Shown here piece after piece: positions 17,371 through 26,225 of a stretch of 64,000 nt of DNA. The stretch is from a bacterium BMS3Bbin13. GTDB taxonomy: Bacteria; Pseudomonadota; Gammaproteobacteria; 21-64-14. The notes below the pieces were generated by a model. The model saw nothing but the letters and a program-made list of their open reading frames with translations. It was not told the DNA's origin and did no database searches. The first letter of the stretch is position 1; each line of letters opens with the position of its first letter. The stretch spans positions 1 to 64,000 of the forward strand of contig BDTW01000038.1 in NCBI GenBank assembly GCA_002897735.1, read 5' to 3'. The position numbers were made by a program, and so were the translations under genes.

Positions 17371-17922
17371 CTATGGGATGCGGCCGTGGCCATGGGTGGG
17401 CGGGGGCTCGGGGGCGGCGGGGCGGGCCGTGAGTTCCCGGTAGCGTGCCGGGGTCATCGTCGGCAGGTGACGGATGAAGGCGACCATGTCCCAAAGACTC
17501 TGATCGCCGTGGGACAGCCCCCAGGCGGGCATTGCGGTCATCCTCACCCCGTGCTTGATGATCCAGAACAGTTCCTTCGGGTCCATCCCGGCGACGACCC
17601 CGGCCAACCTGGGTGGGCGGGGGTTGAGTCCTTCGCGCAACTCGGAGGTCCCGACCCCCGGGGCGAGGTGGCAGCCCACGCACATCTCCGCATAGTGCTC
17701 GGCCCCCGTATCGATGCGCAGCGGGTCGTCGAGATCCTTCGGGACCACGACGGCGGCGGCGCGCACCTCCACCGAGCGCTCCATGATCGAGTGCAGCAGC
17801 CGGCGGATCAGGGGCGGGTCGGGCCGGTCCGCCGCGACATTGTAGAGCCCGGAATAGATCACACCCACCGCGATGGCCGCCAGCAGCAAGAGCACCGCAC
17901 CGGCGTGTCGGAGTGTCTTCAT
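17371..17922 (-). CDS. Membrane-anchored monoheme cytochrome c
   Basis: A 183-residue periplasmic electron carrier with an uncleaved-type N-terminal anchor (HAGAVLLLLAAIAVGVIYSG, residues 6-25). The heme site CVGCH is at 81-85 and a distal Met ligand lies in RMTAMPAWG (Met128 or Met131). The C-terminal helix DMVAFIRHLPTM and a Pro-rich tail finish it. ATG 17922 is preceded by GGGGAA. It probably shares a transcript with the downstream glycosyltransferase, although the functions look unrelated. It is divergent from the DsrE-family gene. Confidence 0.85.
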   Translation of the reverse strand: MKTLRHAGAVLLLLAAIAVGVIYSGLYNVAADRPDPPLIRRLLHSIMERSVEVRAAAVVVPKDLDDPLRIDTGAEHYAEMCVGCHLAPGVGTSELREGLNPRPPRLAGVVAGMDPKELFWIIKHGVRMTAMPAWGLSHGDQSLWDMVAFIRHLPTMTPARYRELTARPAAPEPPPTHGHGRIP

Positions 17923-18158
17923 TGTGTGTTCCCCGGGAATCGATGTCGCATCGTGAGCCATTATGGGCGCGCCGGGGACACGCGGGAACCCCGACGTGCC
18001 CGCTCGGTGCGCGTCCTCACGACCCACCCGGCGCCCGGGGATCTCGATGTGAAATCAAGGCGCGCCCGTGTGTGCCGTGAGGCGATGCTCCGGTGCACGC
18101 CGCGCGCGCGGAATGCGCTACCATGGCACGGGTTCGCCACCGGCCGGAGGGGTATCCG

Positions 18159-18662
18159 ATGAAGACTCCGATTCCTGCAATCGTGCGTATCCTGTTCCTT
18201 ACCCTGTTGTTCGGCGTCGCGGCCGGGGTCCGCGCGGCACCGGTCAACGACGCCGCCGCGCTCTTCGGCCTCAAGTCGGCCAAGGCGGTGTTCCTCATCG
18301 ATTCCGCCGACCCGCTCAAGGTCGCCCACGTGTTGCGCTTGGTCGGCAAGACCGCGGCGAGCATGGATCGCCAGGGGGTGAAGGCCAGCGTGGTGGTGGT
18401 CGTGATCGGCCCGTCGGTCGCCTTTCTGACCAAGGACCGGCGCGGGATCTCCTACCAGGACCAACGCCCGGTGGCGGAGATCCAGGAGGCGGTGCGCGGC
18501 CTGCGCAACGCCGGTATCCGCACCGAGGCCTGCAACATGGCCCTGCACGGGTACGGTATCGATCCCAAGGCGGTGATCCCTTCGGTGCACGTGGTCGGCA
18601 ACGGGTTCATCTCGGTGATCGCCTATCAGCAGAAGGGTTACAGCTTGGTGCCGGTGTACTGA
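18159..18662 (+). CDS. Periplasmic DsrE-family protein
   Basis: A 167-residue protein with a signal peptide (residues 1-26, IVRILFLTLLFGVAAGVRA) and a DsrE/DsrF/TusD-like Rossmann fold. Conserved features are KAVFLIDSADPLKVAHVLRL, a VVVVIGPSVAFLT strand, the Cys in TEACNMALHGYGID and the closing VGNGFISVIAYQQKGYSLVPVY. DsrE relatives carry or sense sulfur on cysteine; export to the periplasm suggests a role in sulfur-compound handling. ATG 18159 is chosen because GGAGGGG lies 6 nt upstream. The divergent cytochrome c gene shares the upstream region. Confidence 0.8.
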   Translation: MKTPIPAIVRILFLTLLFGVAAGVRAAPVNDAAALFGLKSAKAVFLIDSADPLKVAHVLRLVGKTAASMDRQGVKASVVVVVIGPSVAFLTKDRRGISYQDQRPVAEIQEAVRGLRNAGIRTEACNMALHGYGIDPKAVIPSVHVVGNGFISVIAYQQKGYSLVPVY

Positions 18663-18695
18663 CCGCGGCGCCCGCCGCGCGGCCCTAAGCCCCTA

Positions 18696-18724
18696 TTGAC
18701 GGGAAGCCGTTGGGGTTCTACACT
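18696..18724 (+). promoter_or_regulatory. Sigma-70-type promoter of the hyf-like operon
   Basis: TTGACG at 18696-18701, a 17-nt spacer and TACACT at 18719-18724 are near-consensus and rare in such GC-rich DNA. The leader to the TTG start is about 135 nt. Confidence 0.7.
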
Positions 18725-18864
18725 CCTGCCCCGTTTGGCCCGGGGTGTGAGCGCCCCGGGACTTCCGACGCGGGGCGCGCCGGATCCCGGGCGCCGTCCG
18801 GAGAGGCGGGCCGTCGTACCGGGTCTGCGATCCGCGCTTTCGCCGTTTATCTGAAGGAACCTCG

Positions 18865-20889
18865 TTGTCCCTGTCCCTCGCCGAATGGGCGGTGCTGGGG
18901 GCGCTCGCCTCCGGTCTGCTTGGCCTGGCGGCCGATCGCTATCCGGTCCCCGTCAAGTTCGTCTGCTTCACCCTGCTGGGGCTGAGCGGATTGGGCGCGG
19001 TGCTGGGCGGCGGCGACGCCCTGCTGCACGCGGTGACGGCCGTGCAGACGCTTCCCCTCGGGCTGCCGTGGCTGCACTGGCACCTGCGCGTGGATCCCCT
19101 GTCCGGGTTCTTCCTGGTCGTGATCGGTATCGTCACCGTGGCGGTGTCCCTGTACGGGCCCGGTTACGTGCGCGAGTACGAGCACGGGCGGCAGTCGACC
19201 GCGGCGCTGTATCTGTTCACCGGCCTGTTCGTGGCGGCGATGCAGTTGGTGGTGATCGCCGACGACGCCTTCGCGTTCCTGGTGGCGTGGGAACTGATGT
19301 CGTTGTCCAGCTACTTTCTGGTCGCCTACCAGCATCAGCACGCCGCCAACCGCCGCGCCGCGTTTCTGTATCTGCTGATGGCCGAGGTCGGCGCGCTCGC
19401 CATCCTGCTGGCCTTCGGGGTGCTGGCGGCGTTCGGCGGCGGCTTCTCCTTCGAGGCGATGCGCGGGGCGGCGCTGACGCCGGTCTGGGCGTCGGTGGCG
19501 TTCGCCCTGGCGCTGTTCGGGTTCGGCATGAAGGCGGGTCTGGCGCCGCTGCACATTTGGCTTCCGCAGGCGCACCCCGCCGCCCCCTCGCACATCTCGG
19601 CGCTGATGAGCGGGGTGATGCTCAAGGTGGCGATCTACGGACTGATCCGCTTCGTCTTCGATTTGCTCGGCGGCCCGCGTTGGGACTGGGGGCTGGTGTT
19701 GCTGCTCGCGGGCAGCGCCTCGGCGCTGCTCGGCGTGCTCTACGCGCTGATGCAGCACGACCTCAAGCGCCTGCTGGCCTATCACTCCGTGGAGAACGTC
19801 GGCATCATCTGCATGGGTCTGGGACTGGCCATGATCTTCGCCGGCACCGGTCACCCGCGCCTGGCGGTATTGGGGCTGGTGGCGGCGCTCTATCACACCC
19901 TCAACCACGCGCTGTTCAAGGGGCTGTTGTTCCTCGGCGCCGGCGCGGTGCTGCAGCGCAGCCACGAGGGTGACCTGGAACGCATGGGCGGGTTGATCCG
20001 GCGCATGCCGGTTACGGCGCTGTTCTTTCTGATCGGCTGCATCAGTATCTCGGCACTGCCGCCGTTCAACGGGTTCGTCTCGGAGTGGCTCACCTTTCAG
20101 GCCGCGTTGCAGGCCCCGGCCCTGCACAGCGGCGTGCTGCGCGCGCTGATCCCGGTGACCGCGGCGGTGCTGGCGTTGACCGGCGCGCTGGCCGCGGCAT
20201 GCTTCGTCAAGGTCTACGGAGTCGCGTTCCTGGGCCGCGCCCGCAGCCGTCACGTGCGCCACGCGCGTGAGGTCGATCTGGGGATGCGCGCCGGCCAGGG
20301 CCTGCTGGCGGCCCTGTGCCTGGTCTTCGGAGTCCTGCCGACCTTCACGGTGCAGGCCCTGGAACCGATCGCGCACCAACTCCTCGGGCGCGGGCTGCCG
20401 AGCGCCTCGGTGCAGGGCTGGTTGTGGCTCACGCCGGTCTCCCCGCAGACCGCTTCCTATGCCGCACCCCTCGTGCTGGCGGGCATGTTCCTGTTCGGCG
20501 GCGTGATGTTCGCGCTGCTCAACGCGCGCCGACGCACCCGCGCGGTGCGGCGCACGGTGCCGTGGACGTGCGGTTTCGGTCCCCTCGACGCGCGCATGCA
20601 ATACACCTCCACGGCCTTCACCCACCCGATCCGGCGCATCTTCCGGCCGGTCTGGGAGGTCCACGAAGAGGTGGAGGAGACGCGTGATCCGGCGCAGCCG
20701 CTGCGCCTCACCGGCCTGCGCTATCAACTCCACATCGAGGACCGTTCCTGGAGGACGCTGTACGAGCCGCTCGGGCGCTGGGTCACGGCCGCCGCCCGCC
20801 GGGTCGGAAAGATCCAGACCGGGAGCGTACGCACCTATCTCGCCTACTCGTTGTTCACCCTGCTGGTGCTGCTGTGGCTGGTTACCTGA
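18865..20889 (+). CDS. hyfB: Hydrogenase-4-like membrane subunit B (proton-translocating, NuoL-like)
   Basis: A 674-residue antiporter-like subunit with about 16 TM helices. It has family landmarks AWELMSLSSYFLVAYQHQ, FGMKAGLAPLHIWLPQAHPA (the conserved Lys and His of the proton channel), SHISALMSGVMLKVAIYG and HSVENVGIICMGLG. The C-terminal soluble part (TVPWTCGFGPLDARMQYTST) is typical of HyfB/HycC. The start codon is TTG at 18865, fixed by AAGGA at 18854-18858; no better start exists. It is the first gene of a six-gene operon with 1-4 nt overlaps until hyfG. Confidence 0.9.
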   Translation: MSLSLAEWAVLGALASGLLGLAADRYPVPVKFVCFTLLGLSGLGAVLGGGDALLHAVTAVQTLPLGLPWLHWHLRVDPLSGFFLVVIGIVTVAVSLYGPGYVREYEHGRQSTAALYLFTGLFVAAMQLVVIADDAFAFLVAWELMSLSSYFLVAYQHQHAANRRAAFLYLLMAEVGALAILLAFGVLAAFGGGFSFEAMRGAALTPVWASVAFALALFGFGMKAGLAPLHIWLPQAHPAAPSHISALMSGVMLKVAIYGLIRFVFDLLGGPRWDWGLVLLLAGSASALLGVLYALMQHDLKRLLAYHSVENVGIICMGLGLAMIFAGTGHPRLAVLGLVAALYHTLNHALFKGLLFLGAGAVLQRSHEGDLERMGGLIRRMPVTALFFLIGCISISALPPFNGFVSEWLTFQAALQAPALHSGVLRALIPVTAAVLALTGALAAACFVKVYGVAFLGRARSRHVRHAREVDLGMRAGQGLLAALCLVFGVLPTFTVQALEPIAHQLLGRGLPSASVQGWLWLTPVSPQTASYAAPLVLAGMFLFGGVMFALLNARRRTRAVRRTVPWTCGFGPLDARMQYTSTAFTHPIRRIFRPVWEVHEEVEETRDPAQPLRLTGLRYQLHIEDRSWRTLYEPLGRWVTAAARRVGKIQTGSVRTYLAYSLFTLLVLLWLVT

Positions 20890-21833
20890 TGAGCTGGGCG
20901 CTGGCCCTGATGCAGACCGCGCTGTTCGTGGCCGGTGCGCCGCTGCTGGCGGGCTGGATCAAGCGCGTGAAATGCCGGCTGCAGAACCGCCGCGCGCCGC
21001 CCGTCACACAGCCCTACCGCGACTTGGTGCGGCTGTTCCGCAAGGAGTTGCTGCTGCCCGAAGAGTCGTCCTGGCTGTTCCGGGCGGCGCCCTACGTGAT
21101 CTTCGGGGCCATGGTGCTCGCCGCCGCCGTGGTGCCGCTGGTGGCGTTGCGCCTGCCCACTGCGGAGATCGCCGACGTAATCGTCCTGGTGGGTTTCTTC
21201 GCCCTGGCGCGGTTCTTCCAGGCCCTGGCCGGCATGGATATCGGGACGGCGTTCGGCGGCATGGGGGCCTCGCGCGAGATGACCATCGCCTCGCTGGCCG
21301 AACCGGCTCTGCTCATGGCGGTGTTTACCCTGGCGATGAGCGCCGGTACCACGGACCTGTCGGTGGCGATCGAACGGATCCTGGGCTCGGGGCTGGTGAT
21401 CCGGCCCTCGTTCGTGTTCGCGTTCTTCGGCCTGCTGCTGGTGGCGATCGCCGAGACCGGCCGCATCCCGGTCGACAACCCGGCCACGCACCTGGAACTG
21501 ACCATGATCCACGAGGCCATGGTGCTCGAATACAGCGGCCGGCATTTGGCGCTCATCGAGTGGGCCTCGCAGATCAAGTTCATGATCTACGCGGTGCTGA
21601 TCACCAACATCTTCCTGCCCTGGGGCATCGCCATGGGTTTCGGCGCCGGCGCGCTCGCGCTCGGGGCGGCGGCGGTCACGGTCAAGCTGGCGGCGCTCGC
21701 CGCGCTGCTCGCGGTGAGCGAGACGCTGCTCGCCAAGATGCGCCTGTTCTCGGTGCCGCAGTTTCTGGGCTTCGCCTACCTGCTGTGCCTGCTGGGGATG
21801 CTCAGCCACGTGATCCTGGAGGTGGGCGGATGA
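20889..21833 (+). CDS. hyfC: Hydrogenase-4-like membrane subunit C (NuoH-like)
   Basis: A 314-residue NuoH/HycD-type subunit linking the soluble electron module to the membrane arm. It shows RRAPPVTQPYRDLVRLFRKE near the N-terminus, FGGMGASREMTIASLAEP, AETGRIPVDNPATHLELTM and HEAMVLEYSGRHLALIEWAS, all hallmark loops containing conserved Glu residues. The ATG shares one base with the preceding TGA (TGATG), which favours 20889 over the GTG at 20874. Confidence 0.9.
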   Translation: MSWALALMQTALFVAGAPLLAGWIKRVKCRLQNRRAPPVTQPYRDLVRLFRKELLLPEESSWLFRAAPYVIFGAMVLAAAVVPLVALRLPTAEIADVIVLVGFFALARFFQALAGMDIGTAFGGMGASREMTIASLAEPALLMAVFTLAMSAGTTDLSVAIERILGSGLVIRPSFVFAFFGLLLVAIAETGRIPVDNPATHLELTMIHEAMVLEYSGRHLALIEWASQIKFMIYAVLITNIFLPWGIAMGFGAGALALGAAAVTVKLAALAALLAVSETLLAKMRLFSVPQFLGFAYLLCLLGMLSHVILEVGG

Positions 21834-22510
21834 CGGGCCTGCGGGGGCTGGATCTCACCCAGCAGTTGATCCTGCTGCTCGCGGCGCTGGTGCTGTTCAC
21901 CTCGTTCGTGATGCTCGCTCAGTCGCGGCTCGTAGGGTTGGTGCGGGTGTTCGCTTGGCAGGGCGTGCTGCTCGCGGTCACCACCGGATTGGTGGCCCAC
22001 GTGTCCGGCCACGCCCACCTCTACATCTCGGCGCTGCTGACCCTCTTCCTCAAGGGGCTGCTGATCCCGTGGATCCTGCACCGGCTGGTGATCCGGCTGG
22101 GGTTGGAACGCAAGCGCGAGGCCGACGCCAACCGCACGCTGGTGCAGCTCGGCGGTGCGAGCCTGGTGATCTTCAGTTACTACGTGGCGCTGCCGGCGGT
22201 GCAGCTCTCGACGCTGTTCACCCGCAACACGATCGCGGTGAGCCTCGCCGTGGTGCTGCTCGGGCTGCTGCTCATGATCGTGCGGCGCAAGGCGGTGAGC
22301 CAAGTGGTGGGATTCATGTCCATGGAGAACGGGCTGTTCTTCGCCGCCGTGGTCGCCACCTACGGGATGCCGATGGTCGTGGAGCTGGGCATCGCCTTCG
22401 ACGTGCTGGTGGCGGCGATCCTGTTCGGCGTCGTGTTCCTGCAGATCCGCGCCAGCATCGATTCGCTGGACGTGGACCGGCTCAACCGGCTGAACGAGTC
22501 CGAGCCGTGA
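21830..22510 (+). CDS. hyfE: Hydrogenase-4-like membrane subunit E (NuoK-like)
   Basis: A 226-residue subunit with about seven TM helices. The second half (VVGFMSMENGLFFAAVVATYGMP) carries the conserved Glu of NuoK/MrpC-like proteins, and the end DVLVAAILFGVVFLQIRASI is characteristic of HyfE. The start ATGA overlaps the hyfC stop, and the end overlaps the hyfF GTGA. Confidence 0.88.
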   Translation: MTGLRGLDLTQQLILLLAALVLFTSFVMLAQSRLVGLVRVFAWQGVLLAVTTGLVAHVSGHAHLYISALLTLFLKGLLIPWILHRLVIRLGLERKREADANRTLVQLGGASLVIFSYYVALPAVQLSTLFTRNTIAVSLAVVLLGLLLMIVRRKAVSQVVGFMSMENGLFFAAVVATYGMPMVVELGIAFDVLVAAILFGVVFLQIRASIDSLDVDRLNRLNESEP

Positions 22511-23982
22511 TCGCGCTGTACCTGACTCTCGCGCTGCCGTTCGCCGGCGCGCTGTTGCTCGGCCTGATCGGCCACCGCCGCGTGGCGGACCGGGTGAGCA
22601 TGGCGGTGTCGGGCGCGACCTTCGCCGCCAGTGCGGCGGTGGCGGTGCGGGTGCTGCGTGCCGGGCCGCTGCTCAGCGGCGGGCGGATGTTCTACATCGA
22701 CGCCTTCAACGTATATCTGTTGGTGCTGACGGCGTTCGTCGGTCTGACCACGGCGATCTTCTCGCGCCCGTACATGGCGCACGAGGTCCGCGCCGGGCGC
22801 GTGAACGCCCGGCGCATGCGTCTCTACCACAGCATGTACCAGGGCTTCCTGTTCACCATGCTGCTGGCCCTGTCGACCAACAATCTGGGAATCCTGTGGA
22901 TCGCCATGGAGGGCGCGACCCTGTCCACGGTGCTGCTGGTCAGCCTGTACCGCACCCCGGAGTCGGTCGAGGCGGCCTGGAAGTACTTCATCCTGTGCGG
23001 CGTCGGCCTCGCCCAGGCCCTGTTCGGCACCGTGCTGCTGTACTTTGCGGCCGCCCGCGTCCTCCCGCGCGACGAGGCGCTGCTGTGGACCGCGCTGCAC
23101 GCGGCGGCGCCGGCGCTCGATCCGGCGGTGGTCGCCCTGGCGTTCGTCTTTCTGCTGATCGGCTACGGCACCAAGGTCGGGCTCGTTCCGCTGCACAACT
23201 GGCTGCCGGACGCGCACTCCGAAGGGCCGACGCCGGTGTCGGCGATCCTCTTGGGTCTGCTGCTCAACGTCGCGCTGTACGCCGTGGTGCGCATGAAGAT
23301 GCTGGTCGACCCGGCGCTCGGCACACCGCTGGCCGGGCACCTGATGATGGGCTTCGGGATGCTCTCCTTCCTGGTGGCGGTGTTGTTTCTGCACCGCCAG
23401 CGCGACATCAAGCGGCTCTACAGCTATTCCTCGATCGAGCACATGGGGCTGATGACCTTCGCGTTCGGCGTGGGGGGGCCGCTCGCGACCTTCGGCGCCC
23501 TGCTGCACATGACGGTACACTCGCTCACCAAGTCCTCGATCTTCATCACCGCCGGCCATGCCTCGCATATCGCGGGTACCCAGCGCATCGAGCGGATCCG
23601 CGGCCTGATCCGCACCCAGCCCGCGATCGGTTGGGGCCTGCTGCTCGGCACCGCCGCGATCGCGGGGTTCCCGCCGTTCGGCGTGTTCACCAGCGAGTTC
23701 CTGATATTGATCGCCACCATGAAGGCTTGGCCGTGGCTGACACCCCTGCTGCTGCTCGGTCTGGGGATCGCCTTCGCGGGGCTTTTCCGGCACCTGCATC
23801 CCATGGTCTACGGTGAGCGCCCGGCGGGGCAGGGCCCGGTGGCGGCCAACATGCTGCCGGTGGTCGTGCAGCTCGCGCTGGTGCTATGGCTGGGTCTGGC
23901 GATCCCGGGCTTCCTGGCGCACTGGTTCGATCAGGCCACGCACCTGATCTCCGGTGTCGCACTGTCGGGTAGCGGATTGTGA
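22507..23982 (+). CDS. hyfF: Hydrogenase-4-like membrane subunit F (NuoN/NuoM-like)
   Basis: A 491-residue antiporter-like subunit with about 14 TM helices. Landmarks are GILWIAMEGATLSTVLLVSL (channel Glu), GYGTKVGLVPLHNWLPDAHS, EGPTPVSAILLGLLLNVALY, KRLYSYSSIEHMGLMTFAFG and AIAGFPPFGVFTSEFLI. GTG 22507 overlaps the preceding TGA by 4 nt and the next gene starts inside its stop, so translation is coupled on both sides. Confidence 0.9.
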   Translation: MIALYLTLALPFAGALLLGLIGHRRVADRVSMAVSGATFAASAAVAVRVLRAGPLLSGGRMFYIDAFNVYLLVLTAFVGLTTAIFSRPYMAHEVRAGRVNARRMRLYHSMYQGFLFTMLLALSTNNLGILWIAMEGATLSTVLLVSLYRTPESVEAAWKYFILCGVGLAQALFGTVLLYFAAARVLPRDEALLWTALHAAAPALDPAVVALAFVFLLIGYGTKVGLVPLHNWLPDAHSEGPTPVSAILLGLLLNVALYAVVRMKMLVDPALGTPLAGHLMMGFGMLSFLVAVLFLHRQRDIKRLYSYSSIEHMGLMTFAFGVGGPLATFGALLHMTVHSLTKSSIFITAGHASHIAGTQRIERIRGLIRTQPAIGWGLLLGTAAIAGFPPFGVFTSEFLILIATMKAWPWLTPLLLLGLGIAFAGLFRHLHPMVYGERPAGQGPVAANMLPVVVQLALVLWLGLAIPGFLAHWFDQATHLISGVALSGSGL

Positions 23983-25604
23983 GCGCGGGCGCGCCCCCGG
24001 GGGCGGTTCCGGCATCGTCGGACGCGTTCGCCTGGCTTGCGGACTTCCTCGACACGTGCCGGCGCGAGAACCTGCTGGTCGAGGAGATCGCGGCGGGCGG
24101 TTTGGCGCCGGCCCGGCTCGTACGGCTGGACCCGGAGGACTGGGGCGCGTTCGCACGCGTCGCGGCGGGCGCCGGACTGCGCTGGTGCGCGGTCTGGGGC
24201 GAGCACCGGGACGCGCGGATCGAGATCAGCGCCTGTCTGGAGCACGGCGGGGGCTATCTGCTGGCTCGCACCGCGGTCTTGGTGCGGACACCGGTCCTGC
24301 CCTCGCACACACCCCACTATCCCGCGGCCGACCGCCCGGAGCGCCACCTCCAGGACCTGCTCGGCGTGGCGTTCAGCGATCACCCCGACACACGTCGCTG
24401 GGTGCGCCATCAGGCCTGGAGCGAGCAGGAGTTCCCGCTGCGCACGGATTTTCCGCTGTACGGGCATCCGTCCGACGAGACCCCGCCGGACGCCGACTAC
24501 CCGTTCCTGCGCGCCCACGGCACCGGCGTCCACGAGATCCCGGTCGGGCCGGTGCACGCGGGCATCATCGAGCCGGGTCACTTCCGCTTCCAGGCGGTGG
24601 GCGAGGCGGTGCTCAACCTCGAGGAGCGCCTGGGCTATACGCACAAGGGCATCGAGAAACTCGCCGAGGGCCGCGACGCGCAAGGGCTTGCGCGGCTCGC
24701 GGCGCGCGTGTCCGGGGATTCCACCGTGGCGCACGCGTGGGCGGCCTGCATGGCCATGGAGCGGGCCGCGGGCTGCGAGGTGCCGGCGCGCGCACTCGCG
24801 GTCCGTGCGATCCTCGCCGAGCGCGAGCGCATCGCCAACCACCTCGGCGACGTCGGGGCGATCTGCAACGACGTCGGCTTCGCCTTCGCGTGGTACCAGT
24901 TCAGCCGGCTGCGCGAACTGTGGCAGCGCGACAACGCGCGGGTGTTCGGTCACCGGCTGCTGCGCGGCGCCGTGGTCCCCGGCGGGACGGCGGCGGACGT
25001 CTGCGCACGGGAGGCCGCGGAGTTGGCGCGCGGTGCCGTAGGGCTGGGGGACGAACTCGATCAACTGGTGCCGATCCTCGAGGAGAATGCATCCCTGCAG
25101 GACCGGCTCGTCGGCACCGGCGTGCTCGCCGCGGGCCCGGCGGTGCATCTCGGAGTCCTGGGTTGCGTCGCGCGCGCCGGCGGGATCGATCGCGACGTGC
25201 GCCGCGATACACCCTATGCGCCGTATGATCGGCTCACCGTGCGCGTACCGGTATGCACCGAAGGCGACGTCGCCGCGCGCGTGCGCGTTCGCCTGGAGGA
25301 GATCCGCGTGGCGCTCGAATTGCAGGGGTGGTTGCTCGACGCGTTGCCCGGGGGGCCGGTGTGTCGGCCGTGGGGGGTCGCGCCCGAGGGCGCGGAAGGA
25401 CTGGGCATCGTCGAGGGCTGGCGCGGGGAGACGCTCGCCTACGTACGCTTCGGCGCGCGCGGTGCGGTGCGCCGCTACTACCCGCGCGACCCGAGCCGGC
25501 TCAACTGGCCGGCGCTCGAAGTGCTGATCGGGGGCAACATCGTGCCGGACTTTCCCGTGTGCAACAAATCCGTAAACGGATCCTATTCCGGACACGACCT
25601 TTAA
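23979..25604 (+). CDS. hyfG: Hydrogenase-4-like large subunit without Ni-Fe ligands (fused NuoC-NuoD type)
   Basis: A 541-residue HyfG/HycE homologue with an N-terminal NuoC-like part (about 1-130) and a large-subunit fold (about 160-541; HEIPVGPVHAGIIEPGHFRF, then GYTHKGIEKLAEG). In true hydrogenases the first nickel motif is RxCGxC. Here the matching stretch is ARVSGDSTVAHAW (about residue 240), as in complex I NuoD. The C-terminal DPCxxC is replaced by DFPVCNKS with a single Cys. The enzyme therefore cannot bind a Ni-Fe centre and cannot be a hydrogenase; quinone or another acceptor is likelier. GTG 23979 overlaps the hyfF stop. Confidence 0.88.
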   Translation: MSAGAPPGAVPASSDAFAWLADFLDTCRRENLLVEEIAAGGLAPARLVRLDPEDWGAFARVAAGAGLRWCAVWGEHRDARIEISACLEHGGGYLLARTAVLVRTPVLPSHTPHYPAADRPERHLQDLLGVAFSDHPDTRRWVRHQAWSEQEFPLRTDFPLYGHPSDETPPDADYPFLRAHGTGVHEIPVGPVHAGIIEPGHFRFQAVGEAVLNLEERLGYTHKGIEKLAEGRDAQGLARLAARVSGDSTVAHAWAACMAMERAAGCEVPARALAVRAILAERERIANHLGDVGAICNDVGFAFAWYQFSRLRELWQRDNARVFGHRLLRGAVVPGGTAADVCAREAAELARGAVGLGDELDQLVPILEENASLQDRLVGTGVLAAGPAVHLGVLGCVARAGGIDRDVRRDTPYAPYDRLTVRVPVCTEGDVAARVRVRLEEIRVALELQGWLLDALPGGPVCRPWGVAPEGAEGLGIVEGWRGETLAYVRFGARGAVRRYYPRDPSRLNWPALEVLIGGNIVPDFPVCNKSVNGSYSGHDL

Positions 25605-25610
25605 TTTCCC

Positions 25611-25658
25611 TCACCCCGTCCCTCTCCCGGAAAGAGGGGGGACGCCTGATTCGGCGTC
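25611..25658. repeat. Palindromic repeat inside the hyf-like operon
   Basis: Between hyfG and hyfI lie two adjacent hairpins: CCTCT/AGAGG (25621-25637) and a perfect GACGCC/GGCGTC (25641-25658, 6-nt loop). The sequence around 25611-25640 (CTCACCCCGTCCCTCTCCCG) resembles elements at 41933 and 59934, so it is one dispersed family. It is the only non-overlapping junction in the operon. Confidence 0.65.
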
Positions 25659-25697
25659 TCGACAATCGTTTCGGAATTTTCGTCGGGAGAAGACGAC

Positions 25698-26225
25698 GTG
25701 CTGAGAATGCTGCGCAAGATCGCCCGGACCGGCGTCGTGACCGAGGCGCCGCCGGATTCCCCGGGGCCGGTGCTCGAGTCGGTCGGGGAGCGCCTGTGCG
25801 CGACGCTCGTGCGGCGCTTCGCGGGGTGCCTGGCGATCCGCCAAGTCGATGCCGGCTCCTGCAACGGCTGCGAACTCGAGATTCAGGCTTTGAACAACCC
25901 GTTCTATGCGATCGAGCGCTTCGGCGTGCACTTCGTGGCCTCACCGCGCCACGCCGACCTGCTGCTCGTCACCGGACCGGTCTCGCGGCACATGGAGGCG
26001 GCGTTGCGCGCCACCTACGAGGCGATGCCGGAACCGCGCCTGGTGATCGCCGTCGGCGACTGCGGCGCGGACGGCGGCGAGTTCGGGGTCTCCTACGCGA
26101 GCTGCGGCGCGGTCGCCAACGTCCTTCCCGTCGACGGCGTGATCCGCGGCTGCCCACCGGACCCCATGCAACTGACGCTCGGCCTCCTGGAGGTCCTGAG
26201 AAAAGCGACACGGGGTCAGGCTTGA
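25698..26225 (+). CDS. hyfI: Hydrogenase-4-like small Fe-S subunit (NuoB-like)
   Basis: A 175-residue NuoB/HyfI-type subunit holding the N2-type 4Fe-4S cluster. Ligands are Cys-x2-Cys in GSCNGCELE, then GDCGADGG and GCPPDP; all four are present. The rest (QALNNPFYAIERFGVHFVAS, LLLVTGPVSRHMEAALRATY, VDGVIRGCPPDPMQLTLGLL) matches the family. GTG 25698 has GGAGA 7 nt upstream. The last three codons and the stop are supplied by the left arm of the inverted-repeat element at 26213, so the native C-terminus was probably replaced on insertion. It completes a B-C-E-F-G-I set; no hyfA, hyfH or formate dehydrogenase gene is present. Confidence 0.88.
   Translation: MLRMLRKIARTGVVTEAPPDSPGPVLESVGERLCATLVRRFAGCLAIRQVDAGSCNGCELEIQALNNPFYAIERFGVHFVASPRHADLLLVTGPVSRHMEAALRATYEAMPEPRLVIAVGDCGADGGEFGVSYASCGAVANVLPVDGVIRGCPPDPMQLTLGLLEVLRKATRGQA

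Noticed and set aside
18847-20733. 628-codon minus-strand frame opposite hyfB
   Set aside because: Shadow frame, Gln/Arg/His rich, no ribosome-binding site and no homology pattern.
23979-25604. Active Ni-Fe hydrogenase large subunit
   Set aside because: Both CxxC nickel-binding motifs are missing.
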